64,000 nucleotides of DNA from Bacteroidales bacterium (GTDB lineage Bacteria > Bacteroidota > Bacteroidia > Bacteroidales > F082): NCBI GenBank assembly GCA_013141455.1, contig JABFQW010000053.1, positions 1 through 64,000 on the forward strand, given 5' to 3'. The translations under genes were made by a program, and so were the position numbers. Of the stretch, positions 1-9,652 are shown in pieces. Position 1 is the first letter of the stretch, and every line of letters begins with the position of its first letter. The notes under the pieces are model-generated. The model was not told the origin of the DNA. It saw nothing but the letters and a program-made list of their open reading frames with translations, and did not search any database.

Positions 1-870
1 GTCAGCAAATTCATTTAAAACAGTTGTAAGATGTTTAAAATCAGGTGTCACAAAAAGCTGAGGTTGTGGTTTTGTAATATCAAAATTGTAATCAGCGGCC
101 TCGATGGTGTAAGGTATTTTTTCGACATCCTTATTCAATACATTCAAACTTTCACCAATTGACGAAAGTAATCCGGCACCATAAATTTTCGGGTTTTCCA
201 AACTCCCGATCAATCCATATTCAACTGTCCACCAATGCAGGTTCCTTATAAGCGCCATCTCTGATGGGATTCCCATGCTTTTCTCTTTTACTGACAGCTC
301 TGATTCGGCTTGCCTGATTTCGTTTTCATGGGTATTTGGATCGGCTTTAATAATCGAGAGATGCCGTATTGCCTCATATAATTCATAATCTGAAGCTGAC
401 GAAAATGCTTTTGATCCTATTTCACCAAAATATTTAAGATAGGCAGCATATTCAGGATCAGCAATGATCGGGGCGTGACCGGCGGCCTCATGGATGATGT
501 CGGGTGCAGGCGTATATTCAACCTGATCAATTGTGCGGATATCGGCTGCGATGACAAGCACATTATGTGCCTGAAACTCCATGAACGCGGCAGGTGGAAT
601 AAATCCGTCAACCGCCACGGCTGCCCAACCCAACTTTCGCAGTATTACATTCATGGTTTCCATATCCGGAATTTTATCAATACTGATACCGGTTTCATTT
701 AATCCCTGAATATACTTTTCGTGGGCATATTTACCCAGATAGTGAACATTCTGGCGCATCACAAACCGCCAGATAGCATGATCTCTCCATGTATAGGATT
801 CATAGGGCTGCTTTATACAATACTGCAACAAGTGCCTGGGTAGGTTACGAAGAATACTGTTTGCTGGCAT
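1..870 (-). CDS. Aromatic amino acid hydroxylase (phenylalanine/tryptophan hydroxylase family), 3' end outside window
   Basis: This is a pterin-dependent non-haem iron hydroxylase that adds oxygen to the ring of phenylalanine or a related amino acid in the cytoplasm. From the ATG at 870 the frame is open to the window edge (290 residues visible). The iron ligands are recognisable as His127 and His132 in HEAAGH and Glu218 in WTVEYGL, followed by the family motif YGAGLLSS. The second His and the Glu lie 86 residues apart, against about 40 in the animal enzymes, so the catalytic domain carries an insertion of roughly 45 residues. As I recall, Bacteroidota members are about 580 residues long, so roughly half is missing here. 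Substrate (Phe, Tyr or Trp) cannot be decided. A TAnnTTTG element lies 30 nt upstream of the start. Confidence 0.93.
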   Translation of the reverse strand, partial: MPANSILRNLPRHLLQYCIKQPYESYTWRDHAIWRFVMRQNVHYLGKYAHEKYIQGLNETGISIDKIPDMETMNVILRKLGWAAVAVDGFIPPAAFMEFQAHNVLVIAADIRTIDQVEYTPAPDIIHEAAGHAPIIADPEYAAYLKYFGEIGSKAFSSASDYELYEAIRHLSIIKADPNTHENEIRQAESELSVKEKSMGIPSEMALIRNLHWWTVEYGLIGSLENPKIYGAGLLSSIGESLNVLNKDVEKIPYTIEAADYNFDITKPQPQLFVTPDFKHLTTVLNEFAD

Positions 871-900
871 AATTATAATTAAGATTGATTATGAATAAGT

Positions 901-908
901 CAAAAGTA
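901..908 (-). promoter_or_regulatory. Candidate -7 promoter element for the hydroxylase
   Basis: On the minus strand this reads TACTTTTG, an exact match to the Bacteroidota -7 consensus TAnnTTTG, 30 nt before the ATG at 870. No clear -33 TTTG is seen at the usual spacing. Confidence 0.5.
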
Positions 909-1047
909 AACAAATCAATCCATTGGAAAGAAATAATGAAAAAATAGTTTTATCTGATCTGAAGTTGGCTTTGCCTTGTTACTTAATCCCGACAATAGGG
1001 TTTGAAAATTGCCTTACAATTTTTATTCGTCAACTTCTCGCGATCTC

Positions 1048-1695
1048 TTAGTCGTTTCCCAGATTTTGCAGCATGGGCACAAAACGAAAAGCGCCAAATT
1101 TCTCCGTATGAAGTTGTTTGTTTGCATCCACGGTAATTCGGAGCATATCCTGTTCATCGCCGCCGCCAAAAGGAATAACAAGTATGCCATCCGGTTTCAG
1201 CTGGTCGATCAGGTCTTTTGGTATTTCGGGTGCTGCGGCAGTGATCAGAATTCTGTCGAAGGGCGCATACGTAGGTAAACCTTTATATCCATCACCTAAA
1301 AACACCTGCACCTTATATGGCATTTGTTGGAGTAAGTCACGGGTCTTTAAAAATAATTTCCGTTGTCTTTCCACCGTAAAGACTTTGCATCCTAATTCGG
1401 CCAGAATACAGGCCTGGTAACCCGAACCTGTACCAATTTCGAGCACCCTCATTCCATGTTTAAGTTGGAGAAGTTCCGTTTGAAAAGCTACGGTAAAGGG
1501 TTGCGAAATGGTTTGCCCCGAACCGATAGGAAAAGGCTTGTCCTGATAGGCGAATTCGAGAAATGATGAATCGAGAAAGTAATGCCTCGGTACTATTTCG
1601 AGTGCCTTTAAAACGGTTTCACTGATAATGCCTTTCAGGCGAATATCTGCAACAAGTTGTTTTCGTAAGCCTTTATGTCTGAATGTGTCTAACAT
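1048..1695 (-). CDS. pcm: Protein-L-isoaspartate O-methyltransferase
   Basis: This enzyme transfers a methyl group from S-adenosylmethionine to isoaspartyl residues in aged proteins, starting their repair in the cytoplasm. The 215-residue length is normal for the family. The SAM-binding motif I appears as VLEIGTGSGYQACIL (about residues 101-115), preceded by the substrate-region motif GSGQTISQPF and followed by ILITAAAPEIP, both typical of Pcm. It is transcribed divergently from the oxidoreductase at 1809, and the two -7 elements lie back to back in the 113-bp gap. Confidence 0.95.
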   Translation of the reverse strand: MLDTFRHKGLRKQLVADIRLKGIISETVLKALEIVPRHYFLDSSFLEFAYQDKPFPIGSGQTISQPFTVAFQTELLQLKHGMRVLEIGTGSGYQACILAELGCKVFTVERQRKLFLKTRDLLQQMPYKVQVFLGDGYKGLPTYAPFDRILITAAAPEIPKDLIDQLKPDGILVIPFGGGDEQDMLRITVDANKQLHTEKFGAFRFVPMLQNLGND

Positions 1696-1753
1696 GGATA
1701 ATATTCCTCTTTCGGAATTAGGTAAAAAGTCGGATTTCTGTAGTAATCACAGG

Positions 1754-1761
1754 CAAATTTA
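1754..1761 (-). promoter_or_regulatory. Candidate -7 promoter element for pcm
   Basis: The minus strand reads TAAATTTG (matches TAnnTTTG), 58 nt upstream of the pcm start. It is divergent from the element at 1785-1792. Confidence 0.45.
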
Positions 1762-1784
1762 CGATTTGGCTTTCATAAAAAATT

Positions 1785-1792
1785 TACTTTTG
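1785..1792 (+). promoter_or_regulatory. Candidate -7 promoter element for the Gfo/Idh/MocA gene
   Basis: TACTTTTG matches TAnnTTTG and ends 16 nt before the ATG at 1809. A TTTG at 1765-1768 could be the -33 box, but the 16-nt spacing is shorter than the usual 19-21. Confidence 0.5.
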
Positions 1793-1808
1793 CATAAAAT
1801 ATTATTTT

Positions 1809-2798
1809 ATGCTCCGTATTGGCGTTTTAGGTGCCGGACACCTCGGGAAGATTCATATCAAATGTATTCAACAGATATCTCAGTTTCAATTGGTTGGTTT
1901 TTTCGATCCTGATGTTGAAAACTCGAAAAAAGTTTCAGCTGATTTTGGAATCCCATGTTTTGGAAGTATTTCGGAGCTTATTGATGCGGTAGATGTTGTC
2001 GATATCGTTACACCAACCATCTCACATTTCAGTTGTGCTTCGGAATCCTTGAAAAAATCGAAACATGTTTTTATCGAGAAGCCTATTGTTACAACACCTG
2101 CTGAGGCTGAAGTACTCATTGATCTGGCGCGGGAGGCAAACGTAAAAGTTCAGGTAGGCCATGTTGAAAGGTTCAATCCGGCATTTATTGCAGCCCAACC
2201 TTCGATAAAAAACCCGATGTTTATTGAGTGTCACCGGCTTGCCCAGTTTAATCCACGCGGAACTGATGTCCCGGTTGTACTCGATTTAATGGTTCACGAC
2301 CTTGATATCATCCTGAGTGTTGTCAGATCGCCTATTCGTAAAGTTAGTGCGAGCGGTGTGGCTATTGTTAGTGATACACCTGATATCACAAATGCCCGTA
2401 TCGAGTTCGACAACGGATGTGTAGCCAATCTCACGGCCAGCCGCATTTCGTTGAAAAATATGAGGAAAGCACGATTCTTTCAAAAGGACGCCTATATAAC
2501 TGTCGATTTTTTAGAGAAGAAAGCTGAGATAGTCAGAATGAAAGAGCTTGATGCTGAACCAGATGATCCGATGGCTATGGTACTCGATCTGGGTAACAAC
2601 AAAGGCTTGAAACAAATACTATTTGAAAAGCCTGAAATTCAACAAAGTAATGCTATTTTGGCTGAGTTGGAAAGCTTCCGCCATGCTATTTCGGCCAATC
2701 TTAACCCACCTGTGACTATCGAAGATGGTTACAATGTATTGTTGCTTGCACACCAGATACTCGGGAAAGTAAATAAATCTTTGTCTAACATCCAATAA
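1809..2798 (+). CDS. Gfo/Idh/MocA family NAD(P)-dependent oxidoreductase
   Basis: A 329-residue oxidoreductase that probably acts on a sugar or nucleotide sugar. The Rossmann motif GAGHLGKIH (residues 7-15) opens the protein. The family's EKP motif (FIEKPIVTTPAEA, about residues 90-102) and the VGHVERFNPAF stretch, which resembles WlbA/GnnA-type nucleotide-sugar 3-dehydrogenases, follow. Downstream lie a lipoprotein and a polyprenyl-phosphate sugar transferase on the same strand, so a role in surface polysaccharide or lipid A sugar synthesis is plausible. The substrate is an inference from resemblance and neighbours only. Confidence 0.85.
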   Translation: MLRIGVLGAGHLGKIHIKCIQQISQFQLVGFFDPDVENSKKVSADFGIPCFGSISELIDAVDVVDIVTPTISHFSCASESLKKSKHVFIEKPIVTTPAEAEVLIDLAREANVKVQVGHVERFNPAFIAAQPSIKNPMFIECHRLAQFNPRGTDVPVVLDLMVHDLDIILSVVRSPIRKVSASGVAIVSDTPDITNARIEFDNGCVANLTASRISLKNMRKARFFQKDAYITVDFLEKKAEIVRMKELDAEPDDPMAMVLDLGNNKGLKQILFEKPEIQQSNAILAELESFRHAISANLNPPVTIEDGYNVLLLAHQILGKVNKSLSNIQ

Positions 2799-2812
2799 TT
2801 CTACAAATACGT

Positions 2813-2835
2813 GCAATAATGCCCTGACTTATTGC
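2813..2835 (+). other. Small hairpin between the oxidoreductase and lipoprotein genes
   Basis: Perfect 7-bp arms GCAATAA (2813-2819) and TTATTGC (2829-2835) flank a 9-nt loop, with no T-run after it. It may be a weak terminator or processing site. It overlaps a possible TTG codon at 2832, which speaks against that codon as the start of the next gene. Confidence 0.35.
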
Positions 2836-2870
2836 GTTCGGATGTTGTTGTTGAGAACGAATCCCATAGT

Positions 2871-3773
2871 ATGCATTTAACTTTACCCGTCTGGTCAAAA
2901 TACTTATTTTTCACTGCCCTTTTGGGTTTGTTGCTTACATCATGCAACAAATTTGAGGGTGATCAAATGGTTCCATCGTACCTGAGCATCGACACGATAA
3001 AATTTACATCCGACAATCTTACACAGGGTAGCAGCACACACAAAATCACCGATTCATGGGTTTATGTGAACGACCAGTTAGTCGGTGTTTACGAATTGCC
3101 AGCCAGGATACCTGTTCTTCAACATGGCATTCAGAATCTTGAAGTAAGGGCTGGTATCAAGTTGAATGGAATTAGCAGTACAAGGGTGCCCTATCCGTTT
3201 TATGTGCCTTACACGATTGATAACTTTGAATTTATCGAAGATAGTATCCGGCTTGTGAATCCATCAACCAAATACTATAGTACCACGTTTTTTGCCTGGA
3301 TCGAGGATTTCGAAAATGCCAGCCTGAGTTTAATATCAACTTCGCACAGTGATACCAATATTTATAAAACGGAACCAAGAAATAACCCCGAAGCACTGTT
3401 AAGTGAGTTTTCGGCATATTCGGGTAAGATTACTTTAGATCAGAGTCACAAAGCATTTGAGTTGGCTTCTTTTAAATCATACGTTTTACCACGAAACGGC
3501 GTACCTGTGTTTTTAGAACTTGATTATAAGTGCGATATACCTTTCACTGTCGGAATGTATGCTTCCGAAAATGGTACTGTGGTTAGTATCCCTTTGGTGG
3601 TAGTGAATACCAGCAAAAACTGGAATAAGATTTATATCAACCTGGGGCCCAATGTAGCTGAACATACGCAGGCCTCAGATTACAGAATTTTCTTTCAATC
3701 GGATATTGATACCGAGGAGCAGGCAAACGTTTTGTTTGATAATATCAAACTTGTTTATCGAATTAATGAGTAA
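2871..3773 (+). CDS. Predicted lipoprotein of unknown function
   Basis: I do not recognise a named family. The ATG at 2871 gives a 300-residue protein with a lipoprotein signal peptide: a hydrophobic stretch ending in LLLTSC, with Cys25 as the lipidated residue. An upstream in-frame TTG at 2832 would put a charged extension before the signal peptide and is less likely. The mature part looks beta-rich, with phrases such as EDFENASLSL and FELDYKCDIPF-like segments that suggest a carbohydrate-binding-like jelly roll, but this is only an impression. The stop codon shares one base with the start of the sugar transferase (TAATG), so the two are very likely co-translated in a surface-glycan operon. 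Confidence 0.85.
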   Translation: MHLTLPVWSKYLFFTALLGLLLTSCNKFEGDQMVPSYLSIDTIKFTSDNLTQGSSTHKITDSWVYVNDQLVGVYELPARIPVLQHGIQNLEVRAGIKLNGISSTRVPYPFYVPYTIDNFEFIEDSIRLVNPSTKYYSTTFFAWIEDFENASLSLISTSHSDTNIYKTEPRNNPEALLSEFSAYSGKITLDQSHKAFELASFKSYVLPRNGVPVFLELDYKCDIPFTVGMYASENGTVVSIPLVVVNTSKNWNKIYINLGPNVAEHTQASDYRIFFQSDIDTEEQANVLFDNIKLVYRINE

Positions 3774-5188
3774 TGAACAGAAAACTACAGGTTGCAAAAT
3801 ATTTGATCCTCGACTGGTTAGCAGCTTTGTTTGCCTGGACTTTGTTTTACTTCTTTCGAAAACAGGTAGAAGATCCAAGTTTTCATGAGTATTTCGAAGT
3901 CATTTATCAGGATCCAAATTTTTGGCTGGGAATTGTTTTCATCCCTGTTGGTTGGCTGTTATTGTACGCTATCGTAGGCACCTACCGCAAGATTTACCGA
4001 AAAGCCCGTTTGAAAGAACTCGGACAAACCTTTATCATTACTTTGATCGGTGTTACCGTAATATTTTTTGTCGCGATATTAGATGATGTTATTATTACGT
4101 ATAAATCATATTATCAGTCGTTTACCGTTTTATTCGTGTTACATTTTATACATACCTATGCCGGACGACTGGCCTTAACATCTGTAACAGTAAGAAAAAT
4201 ACACCGAAAAGAAATTGGTTTTAATACTGTAATTATCGGTAGCAATGGAAATGCATTAAAGATATATCAGGAAGTTGAAAAACAGGAAAGATCATCCGGA
4301 AATATTTTCGTTGGTTTTGCCAGTGTTTACGACAAGGATGATTATAAAATAGGACAATATCTGCCGCACCTTGGATCGTATAATAATATCAGTCAGATAG
4401 TTCAGGAGTATCAGGTTGAAGAAGTTATTATTGCTATTGAAAGATCTGAAACTGATACTATCGACAAGATTATTGCCAAACTTGAAGATACACCGGCAGT
4501 AATCAAGATAATCCCGATCATGCAGGACATATTGTTTGGATCGGTAAAACTATCCGGTATCTGGCATGCACCACTTATTCAAATTTCTCCTGATCTGATG
4601 CCGGCCTGGCAACAATCGGTCAAACGGATGGGGGATATTTTAATTTCAATTCTGGCGATAATACTATTATTACCGGTTTATATTTTCACAGCGATTGGTG
4701 TACTGCTTTCGTCAAAAGGCCCGATACTCTACTCACAGGAACGTGTTGGTTTGAGGGGGCATCCGTTTCGAATGCACAAATTCAGAAGCATGTTTTACGA
4801 TGCTGAAAAGTCGGGTCCGCAACTTTCGAAGGAAGATGACCCGCGGATTACCCGGTTTGGAAAGTTTATCCGGAAAGTCCGGCTTGATGAAATACCTCAG
4901 TTCTATACCGTGCTAAAAGGCGATATGTCGTTGGTTGGCCCAAGGCCCGAGAGACAGTTTTATATTGATCAGATTGCAAAACGTGCCCCACACTACCGTT
5001 TGTTACTCAAGGTTAAGCCAGGTATAACATCCTGGGGACAGGTGAAATATGGTTATGCTTCCAATGTGGATGAGATGATCGAACGTCTGAAATATGATAT
5101 TCTTTATATTGAGAATATGAGCCTTGCGATGGATCTTAAAATTTTGATTTATACCATTCTGATAGTCATCCAGGGCAGGGGAAAATAA
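3773..5188 (+). CDS. Polyprenyl-phosphate sugar-1-phosphate transferase (WbaP/ExoY type)
   Basis: This inner-membrane enzyme starts glycan-repeat synthesis by moving a sugar-1-phosphate from a nucleotide sugar onto undecaprenyl phosphate. The 471-residue protein begins with four hydrophobic segments (about residues 10-130), continues with a CoA-binding-like Rossmann domain (about 145-255), then a fifth membrane segment (SILAIILLLPVYIFTAIGVLL). It ends with the catalytic bacterial sugar transferase domain, recognised by FRMHKFRSM, RLDEIPQF, SLVGPRPE and KPGITSWGQV. It overlaps the lipoprotein gene by one base. The sugar specificity is not readable from sequence. Confidence 0.93.
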   Translation: MNRKLQVAKYLILDWLAALFAWTLFYFFRKQVEDPSFHEYFEVIYQDPNFWLGIVFIPVGWLLLYAIVGTYRKIYRKARLKELGQTFIITLIGVTVIFFVAILDDVIITYKSYYQSFTVLFVLHFIHTYAGRLALTSVTVRKIHRKEIGFNTVIIGSNGNALKIYQEVEKQERSSGNIFVGFASVYDKDDYKIGQYLPHLGSYNNISQIVQEYQVEEVIIAIERSETDTIDKIIAKLEDTPAVIKIIPIMQDILFGSVKLSGIWHAPLIQISPDLMPAWQQSVKRMGDILISILAIILLLPVYIFTAIGVLLSSKGPILYSQERVGLRGHPFRMHKFRSMFYDAEKSGPQLSKEDDPRITRFGKFIRKVRLDEIPQFYTVLKGDMSLVGPRPERQFYIDQIAKRAPHYRLLLKVKPGITSWGQVKYGYASNVDEMIERLKYDILYIENMSLAMDLKILIYTILIVIQGRGK

Positions 5189-5266
5189 TTCTGTTGATCA
5201 GGGAGGAATTAAAAATTCTCTATCTTTTTAATCCTGAAAGGCAAACGTAGAGCACAATTCCAGGAG

Positions 5267-5875
5267 TTATAACTGACCGTTTTCAATCATGATAACTATC
5301 GTTTCGATAAGTTCATCTTCACCTGTTGGGTCGTAATGCGTTTTTAAATTGTATCCCCATAACCGTGCAAAACCCTGATAAAAAGTGGCGGTAAGTCCGC
5401 CACGTAAGTCTTTTACCAGATTATAGGAGATATCACCTGTTTCACGGTCAATCAATTTCAAAAGTATCTTTCCCTGCGTAAAAGTCAGGTCTTTTAAATC
5501 GTCTCCAAACTGATCGTTGAGTTCTTTTTCGGCCTTACGCATTATTTTCCTGCGTTCGCTTTCATTCTTTGTATTCGCAAGAATATTCTCATATTCATCG
5601 AGTTTCATACCTGCGAGTTTGGCGTATGGATAGGCTTTTTTTACATGGATTATCATGCGTTGGATATTGCGGATATCGCGTTTACCTTCAAATATTCGGA
5701 TGGCATAAACCGAAACTTCAGGCAGTTGAACGATTGGAATGGTATCACCATTTTCAACTTTCGCAAAAACGACTTCCCTGCCTGTTGATTGTAAAACCGA
5801 TGTTTTGGTTTGTTGTGCGAAAATGGGCACAACCGCAATAATTTGAATGAAAATAAACAGGCAAAGCTTTTTCAT
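5267..5875 (-). CDS. DUF4294 family secreted protein
   Basis: A 202-residue protein with an N-terminal signal peptide (hydrophobic stretch ending near AQQTK), so it is exported to the periplasm. The core stretch VKKAYPYAKLAGMKLDEYE and the later LIDRETGDISYNLVKDLRGG region match the Bacteroidota-specific DUF4294 family as I know it; its function is not established. It is convergent with the sugar transferase gene, and the gap to clpX downstream is only 71 bp on the opposite side. No promoter with an exact TAnnTTTG was seen. Confidence 0.8.
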   Translation of the reverse strand: MKKLCLFIFIQIIAVVPIFAQQTKTSVLQSTGREVVFAKVENGDTIPIVQLPEVSVYAIRIFEGKRDIRNIQRMIIHVKKAYPYAKLAGMKLDEYENILANTKNESERRKIMRKAEKELNDQFGDDLKDLTFTQGKILLKLIDRETGDISYNLVKDLRGGLTATFYQGFARLWGYNLKTHYDPTGEDELIETIVIMIENGQL

Positions 5876-5946
5876 AAGGCCAACGTATGCAAGTTTAATG
5901 CCAAAAAAACTCAGATGGATAATTGGCTAAAATCAGGATTGAAGTG

Positions 5947-7176
5947 CTATGCAACTTTTAATTTCGAAACACCTGATTTCATGAATTTTTCTTCGGCATA
6001 TTGAATGGTCACTTTCAGTTGTTCAATCGAATCATTCGAAGGTAACTCAAACATATCGTCGGTTAAAATTGATTCCAGAATCGACCTCAAACCTCGTGCA
6101 CCTAATTTAAATTCAATAGATTTTTGCACAACCATATCGAGTACATCCTCATCGATTGTCAATTTCACACCATCCATCTCAAATAGCTTAACGAACTGTT
6201 TCACCAATGCATTCTTTGGATCGGTCAGGATTCGTTTCAGAATATCTGAAGTTAACGGATGCATAAAAGTGATGATGGGTAAGCGTCCGACAATCTCAGG
6301 GATGAGTCCGAATTTTTTCAGGTCGGCCGGTGAAACATATTGGAGCAGTTTATCTTTATCGATCAGCAGCTTCTTCTCACTTCCATAGCCAACAACATTC
6401 GTTCGTGTGCGGGCTGCAATAATTCGTTCGATCCCATCGAATGCACCTCCGGCAATAAACAAAATATTTTTGGTATCCACCTGAATCATTTTTTGTTCGG
6501 GATGCTTACGGCCACCTTGGGGCGGAACATTCACGATAGTTCCTTCGAGCAGTTTAAGCATGGCTTGTTGAACACCTTCTCCCGATACATCACGCGTGAT
6601 ACTCGGATTGTCGCTTTTTCGGGCGATTTTATCAATTTCATCAATAAACACAATGCCTTGTTCGGCCGCTTTCACATTATAATCGGCTGCCTGTAAAAGG
6701 CGTGTGAGTATGCTTTCGACATCTTCACCAACATAACCGGCTTCGGTGAGTACCGTTGCATCGGCAATGGCAAACGGAACATGTAACATACGTGCAATGG
6801 TTCGCGCAAGTAATGTTTTACCGGTTCCGGTTTCACCAACAAGAATCATATTCGATTTTTCAATCTCAACATCATCCTTCGTAGCTGGTTGGCTGATACG
6901 TTTATAATGGTTATATACAGCAACGGCAAGCGTTCGTTTTGCTTCATCCTGGCCAATGACATACTGATCGAGAAAATTCTTTATTTCGACAGGTTTCAAT
7001 AACTTGAAATCAGGAATCTTACCGGGTTTTGATTTTTGAGATAACTCTTCAGCCAGTATTACATTTGCCTGTTCGATGCAATTGTTGCATATATGGGCAT
7101 CCATACCGGCGATCAGTATCTGCGTATCTTTGCGAACCCTTCCGCAAAACGAACAACTATCTTGTTTTTTTGTCAT
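5947..7176 (-). CDS. clpX: ATP-dependent Clp protease ATP-binding subunit ClpX
   Basis: ClpX is the AAA+ unfoldase that feeds substrates to ClpP in the cytoplasm. The 409-residue sequence has the N-terminal zinc-binding domain (Cys8, Cys11, Cys30, Cys33), Walker A GETGTGKT (114-121), the pore loop GYVG (147-150), Walker B FIDEID (177-182), and the second pore region RKHPEQ. The start is one base after the clpP stop codon, so the genes are co-transcribed and probably co-translated. Length and motifs are complete. Confidence 0.98.
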   Translation of the reverse strand: MTKKQDSCSFCGRVRKDTQILIAGMDAHICNNCIEQANVILAEELSQKSKPGKIPDFKLLKPVEIKNFLDQYVIGQDEAKRTLAVAVYNHYKRISQPATKDDVEIEKSNMILVGETGTGKTLLARTIARMLHVPFAIADATVLTEAGYVGEDVESILTRLLQAADYNVKAAEQGIVFIDEIDKIARKSDNPSITRDVSGEGVQQAMLKLLEGTIVNVPPQGGRKHPEQKMIQVDTKNILFIAGGAFDGIERIIAARTRTNVVGYGSEKKLLIDKDKLLQYVSPADLKKFGLIPEIVGRLPIITFMHPLTSDILKRILTDPKNALVKQFVKLFEMDGVKLTIDEDVLDMVVQKSIEFKLGARGLRSILESILTDDMFELPSNDSIEQLKVTIQYAEEKFMKSGVSKLKVA

Positions 7177-7177
7177 T

Positions 7178-7858
7178 CTATTTTGGTTCCGATTGATTTC
7201 TGATCAATACTTCGTCAATCATTCCATAATCTTTGGCTTCCTGAGCGGTCATCCAGTAATCACGATCTGAATCTTCCCAGATTTTTTTATAATCCTGGCC
7301 ACTATGCGAAGCAATGATTTCGTATAATTCCTGTTTGAGTTTCTGAATCTCACGGGCCGTAATTTCAATATCCGAAGCTTGTCCCTGAGCGCCGCCCATG
7401 GGTTGGTGAATCAATATGCGCGAGTGTTTGAGGGCAGTTCTTTTGCCATTTGTTCCGGCACATAACAAAACGGCACCCATGGATGCAGCCATTCCTGTAC
7501 AAATTGTTGATACATCAGGTGCGATATATTGCATGGTGTCATAAATGCCCAATCCGGCATACACCGAACCACCGGGTGTATTCAAATAAATCTGAATGTC
7601 TCTTTTTGAATCGACCGATTCGAGAAAAAGTAATTGTGCCTGTATAATGTTGGCCACATAATCGTCAACCGGCACGCCTAAAAAAATGATACGGTCCATC
7701 ATCAGCCGTGAAAAAACATCCATCGTGGCGATGTTAAGCTGACGTTCTTCGATAATGGTGGGTGAGATGTAGTTTTGGGCCGTTGATGAGTATCGGTCCA
7801 TGCTTATACTATTGATTCCCAAATGTTTTGTTGCGTACTTACGAAATTCGTTATTCAT
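7178..7858 (-). CDS. clpP: ATP-dependent Clp protease proteolytic subunit ClpP
   Basis: ClpP is the serine peptidase barrel that partners ClpX. From the ATG at 7858 it is 226 residues with the triad Ser126 (in GMAASMGA), His151 (in ILIHQPMGG) and Asp200 (in DRDYWMT). The spacings of 25 and 49 residues equal those of the E. coli enzyme. I chose the start at 7858 because it overlaps the end of the trigger factor gene (ATGAATAA), the layout expected for translational coupling. A longer reading from 7891 would sit deeper in tig and adds an atypical extension. Part of the tRNA-Leu/tig/clpP/clpX cluster. Confidence 0.97.
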   Translation of the reverse strand: MNNEFRKYATKHLGINSISMDRYSSTAQNYISPTIIEERQLNIATMDVFSRLMMDRIIFLGVPVDDYVANIIQAQLLFLESVDSKRDIQIYLNTPGGSVYAGLGIYDTMQYIAPDVSTICTGMAASMGAVLLCAGTNGKRTALKHSRILIHQPMGGAQGQASDIEITAREIQKLKQELYEIIASHSGQDYKKIWEDSDRDYWMTAQEAKDYGMIDEVLIRNQSEPK

Positions 7859-9227
7859 GGTCTGCATGTTCGTTATGATTGAATGATTCAATAAATGTAT
7901 CGTAACTGATCTCTTTCACAGTAATCCGTGCATTATTTTTCAGGTAATTACCAATTTTGAGTTCAGCTATCTGATCAGAAATTTTGCGTGCTTCATCCTG
8001 ATTTTTCAAAATCATATCAACAATTGGTTCCATCCTATTGTTCATTTCTTCGTCGATAACACCGGTATTCATGAACTGGCCAAAAAACTGGTTTCTTACC
8101 GAATCGCGTATCTCTTCACGGCTAACAGCGAGCGAAGGGTTTGCTTCAATCATTTTACCTTCGATTAATTGCCAGCGAAAGGTGCGGTTGTAATGAATAT
8201 AATCCTCTTCAATTTTTTCTTTGGTAAGTTTGCCTTCCGCGTTTTGTAATACCCAGGCTTTCATGAATTCATCAGGCAACGAGAAATTCATCTGATCAAC
8301 CAAACCATCAATGGCTTTTCCTGTAAAATAACGATCACTCTCGGCTTCAAGTTGACGGTTGATACCTTCGGTTATTTTCAACCTGAATGCTTCGATGGTT
8401 TCAATATTTTGATCCGGGAAAATCTTTTCAAAAAACTCCTGATCTAAGATTGCCTTTTCTTCGCGATGAATCTCTTTGATTACAAGGTTATAGGTAGCCG
8501 GAGGGTTTACTGTGGTGGTATCTGACCATTTCATTAATTTTTTCAATGCATCGGCGCCCCCAAATGCTTTTTCAAGATTTATTGCGAATTCGGCGCCATC
8601 GGTTTTGCCAAGGAACAAGGATTTGCTTTCTTCATCTATTATATCACTCATCCCGAATGATATTTCTGAAACGTAACCCGATTCTGTTTCTTTGCCGGTT
8701 TCATCGGCTTCGGCTATATTAGCATCTATGTTGTCATTCTCCCCAACTTCTTCCGGATGAGTATGTATTGGGTTCTTTTCGAGCATATTACTGATGGTTT
8801 CATCAATCTGCTTGTCACCCGCAATAATTTTTGAATATTCAAGGTCGATATTCCCCAGATTCAGTTCAAACTCAGGCGTAATACCGATATCGAAAAAGAA
8901 GTTGAAATCGGTATCGTGATCGAAATCTATTGTGCCGGTTTTTTCGATATTGGCAATGGGATGCCCCAGAATGGAGATTTTTTCATCGGCGATATAATCG
9001 TTCAATGCTTTTGAAATGGTTTTGTTCACCTGATCGGCCATTACCGAACTACCATACATTTTTTTTACCATTCCGAATGGAACTTTACCGGGGCGGAAAC
9101 CGGGAATCGTAGCTTTACGCTGATAATCTTTGAGAGATTTATTTACATCTGATTCAAAATCAGAATTTTGTAAATTAATTTGAATTGTTGCGGTTAATTC
9201 ACCCGTTTGTTCTTTTGTGATAGTCAT
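7851..9227 (-). CDS. tig: Trigger factor
   Basis: Trigger factor is the ribosome-bound chaperone that meets nascent chains. The ribosome-docking motif GFRPGKVP lies near residue 45, as in the family. The middle region shows only weak likeness to the FKBP prolyl isomerase domain, with an acidic low-complexity stretch (about residues 150-190), and the C-terminal part is the helical chaperone domain. I took the ATG at 9227 (458 residues) over a TTG nine bases upstream. The gene overlaps clpP by eight bases. Tig next to clpP and clpX is a common bacterial arrangement linking folding to degradation. Confidence 0.95.
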   Translation of the reverse strand: MTITKEQTGELTATIQINLQNSDFESDVNKSLKDYQRKATIPGFRPGKVPFGMVKKMYGSSVMADQVNKTISKALNDYIADEKISILGHPIANIEKTGTIDFDHDTDFNFFFDIGITPEFELNLGNIDLEYSKIIAGDKQIDETISNMLEKNPIHTHPEEVGENDNIDANIAEADETGKETESGYVSEISFGMSDIIDEESKSLFLGKTDGAEFAINLEKAFGGADALKKLMKWSDTTTVNPPATYNLVIKEIHREEKAILDQEFFEKIFPDQNIETIEAFRLKITEGINRQLEAESDRYFTGKAIDGLVDQMNFSLPDEFMKAWVLQNAEGKLTKEKIEEDYIHYNRTFRWQLIEGKMIEANPSLAVSREEIRDSVRNQFFGQFMNTGVIDEEMNNRMEPIVDMILKNQDEARKISDQIAELKIGNYLKNNARITVKEISYDTFIESFNHNEHADHE

Positions 9228-9301
9228 GCAAATCAATATTTATTTTCGAAAGCTATAAAATTATTTAGCCGGATCAATTGGTTAATCCGGCTAAAGTTAT
9301 G

Positions 9302-9383
9302 TGCGGATGAAGGGACTCGAACCCACACGCCTCTCGGCACCAGATCCTAAGTCTGGCGCGGCTACCAATTACGCCACATCCGC
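9302..9383 (-). tRNA. tRNA-Leu, anticodon UAG
   Basis: The minus strand folds as a class II tRNA: acceptor arms GCGGATG and CATCCGC with discriminator A, D-loop containing TAATTGGTAG, and an anticodon stem CCAGA/TCTGG. The seven-base loop CTTAGGA has UAG at the anticodon place. A long variable arm (TGCCGAGAGGCGT) and the T-arm GTGGGTTCGAGTCCC complete it. The variable arm and anticodon identify leucine. CCA is not encoded. The gene lies upstream of tig on the same strand. Confidence 0.96.
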
Positions 9384-9416
9384 CTACGATCATCTGTTTT
9401 TTTTCAAATGAGGGTG

Positions 9417-9424
9417 CAAATATA
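9417..9424 (-). promoter_or_regulatory. Candidate -7 promoter element for tRNA-Leu (and perhaps tig-clpP-clpX)
   Basis: The minus strand reads TATATTTG, matching TAnnTTTG, 33 nt upstream of the mature tRNA 5' end. No separate -7 match was noticed between the tRNA and tig, so read-through into tig is possible. Confidence 0.45.
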
Positions 9425-9652
9425 CAAATTTTTATTGTCGATTGATTTTTTCCACTTTATCATTTGTGCGAAGAATGACTATCGGCCACATTTTGCATAA
9501 ACCAATTCAGGCAGTGTTACTGTACTATGTATTGTCTTTTCATGATGATGGAATTATGTGTACAATTCTTCTGTGGGTAGCTGTTTTTTCCAATCTGTCA
9601 TTTCATTATACCCAATGAGACCTTTTGAGATGGCTATAATCGGAATAGACCA

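Noticed and set aside
2832-2871. TTG at 2832 as lipoprotein start
   Set aside because: It lies in a hairpin and would place a charged extension before the signal peptide.
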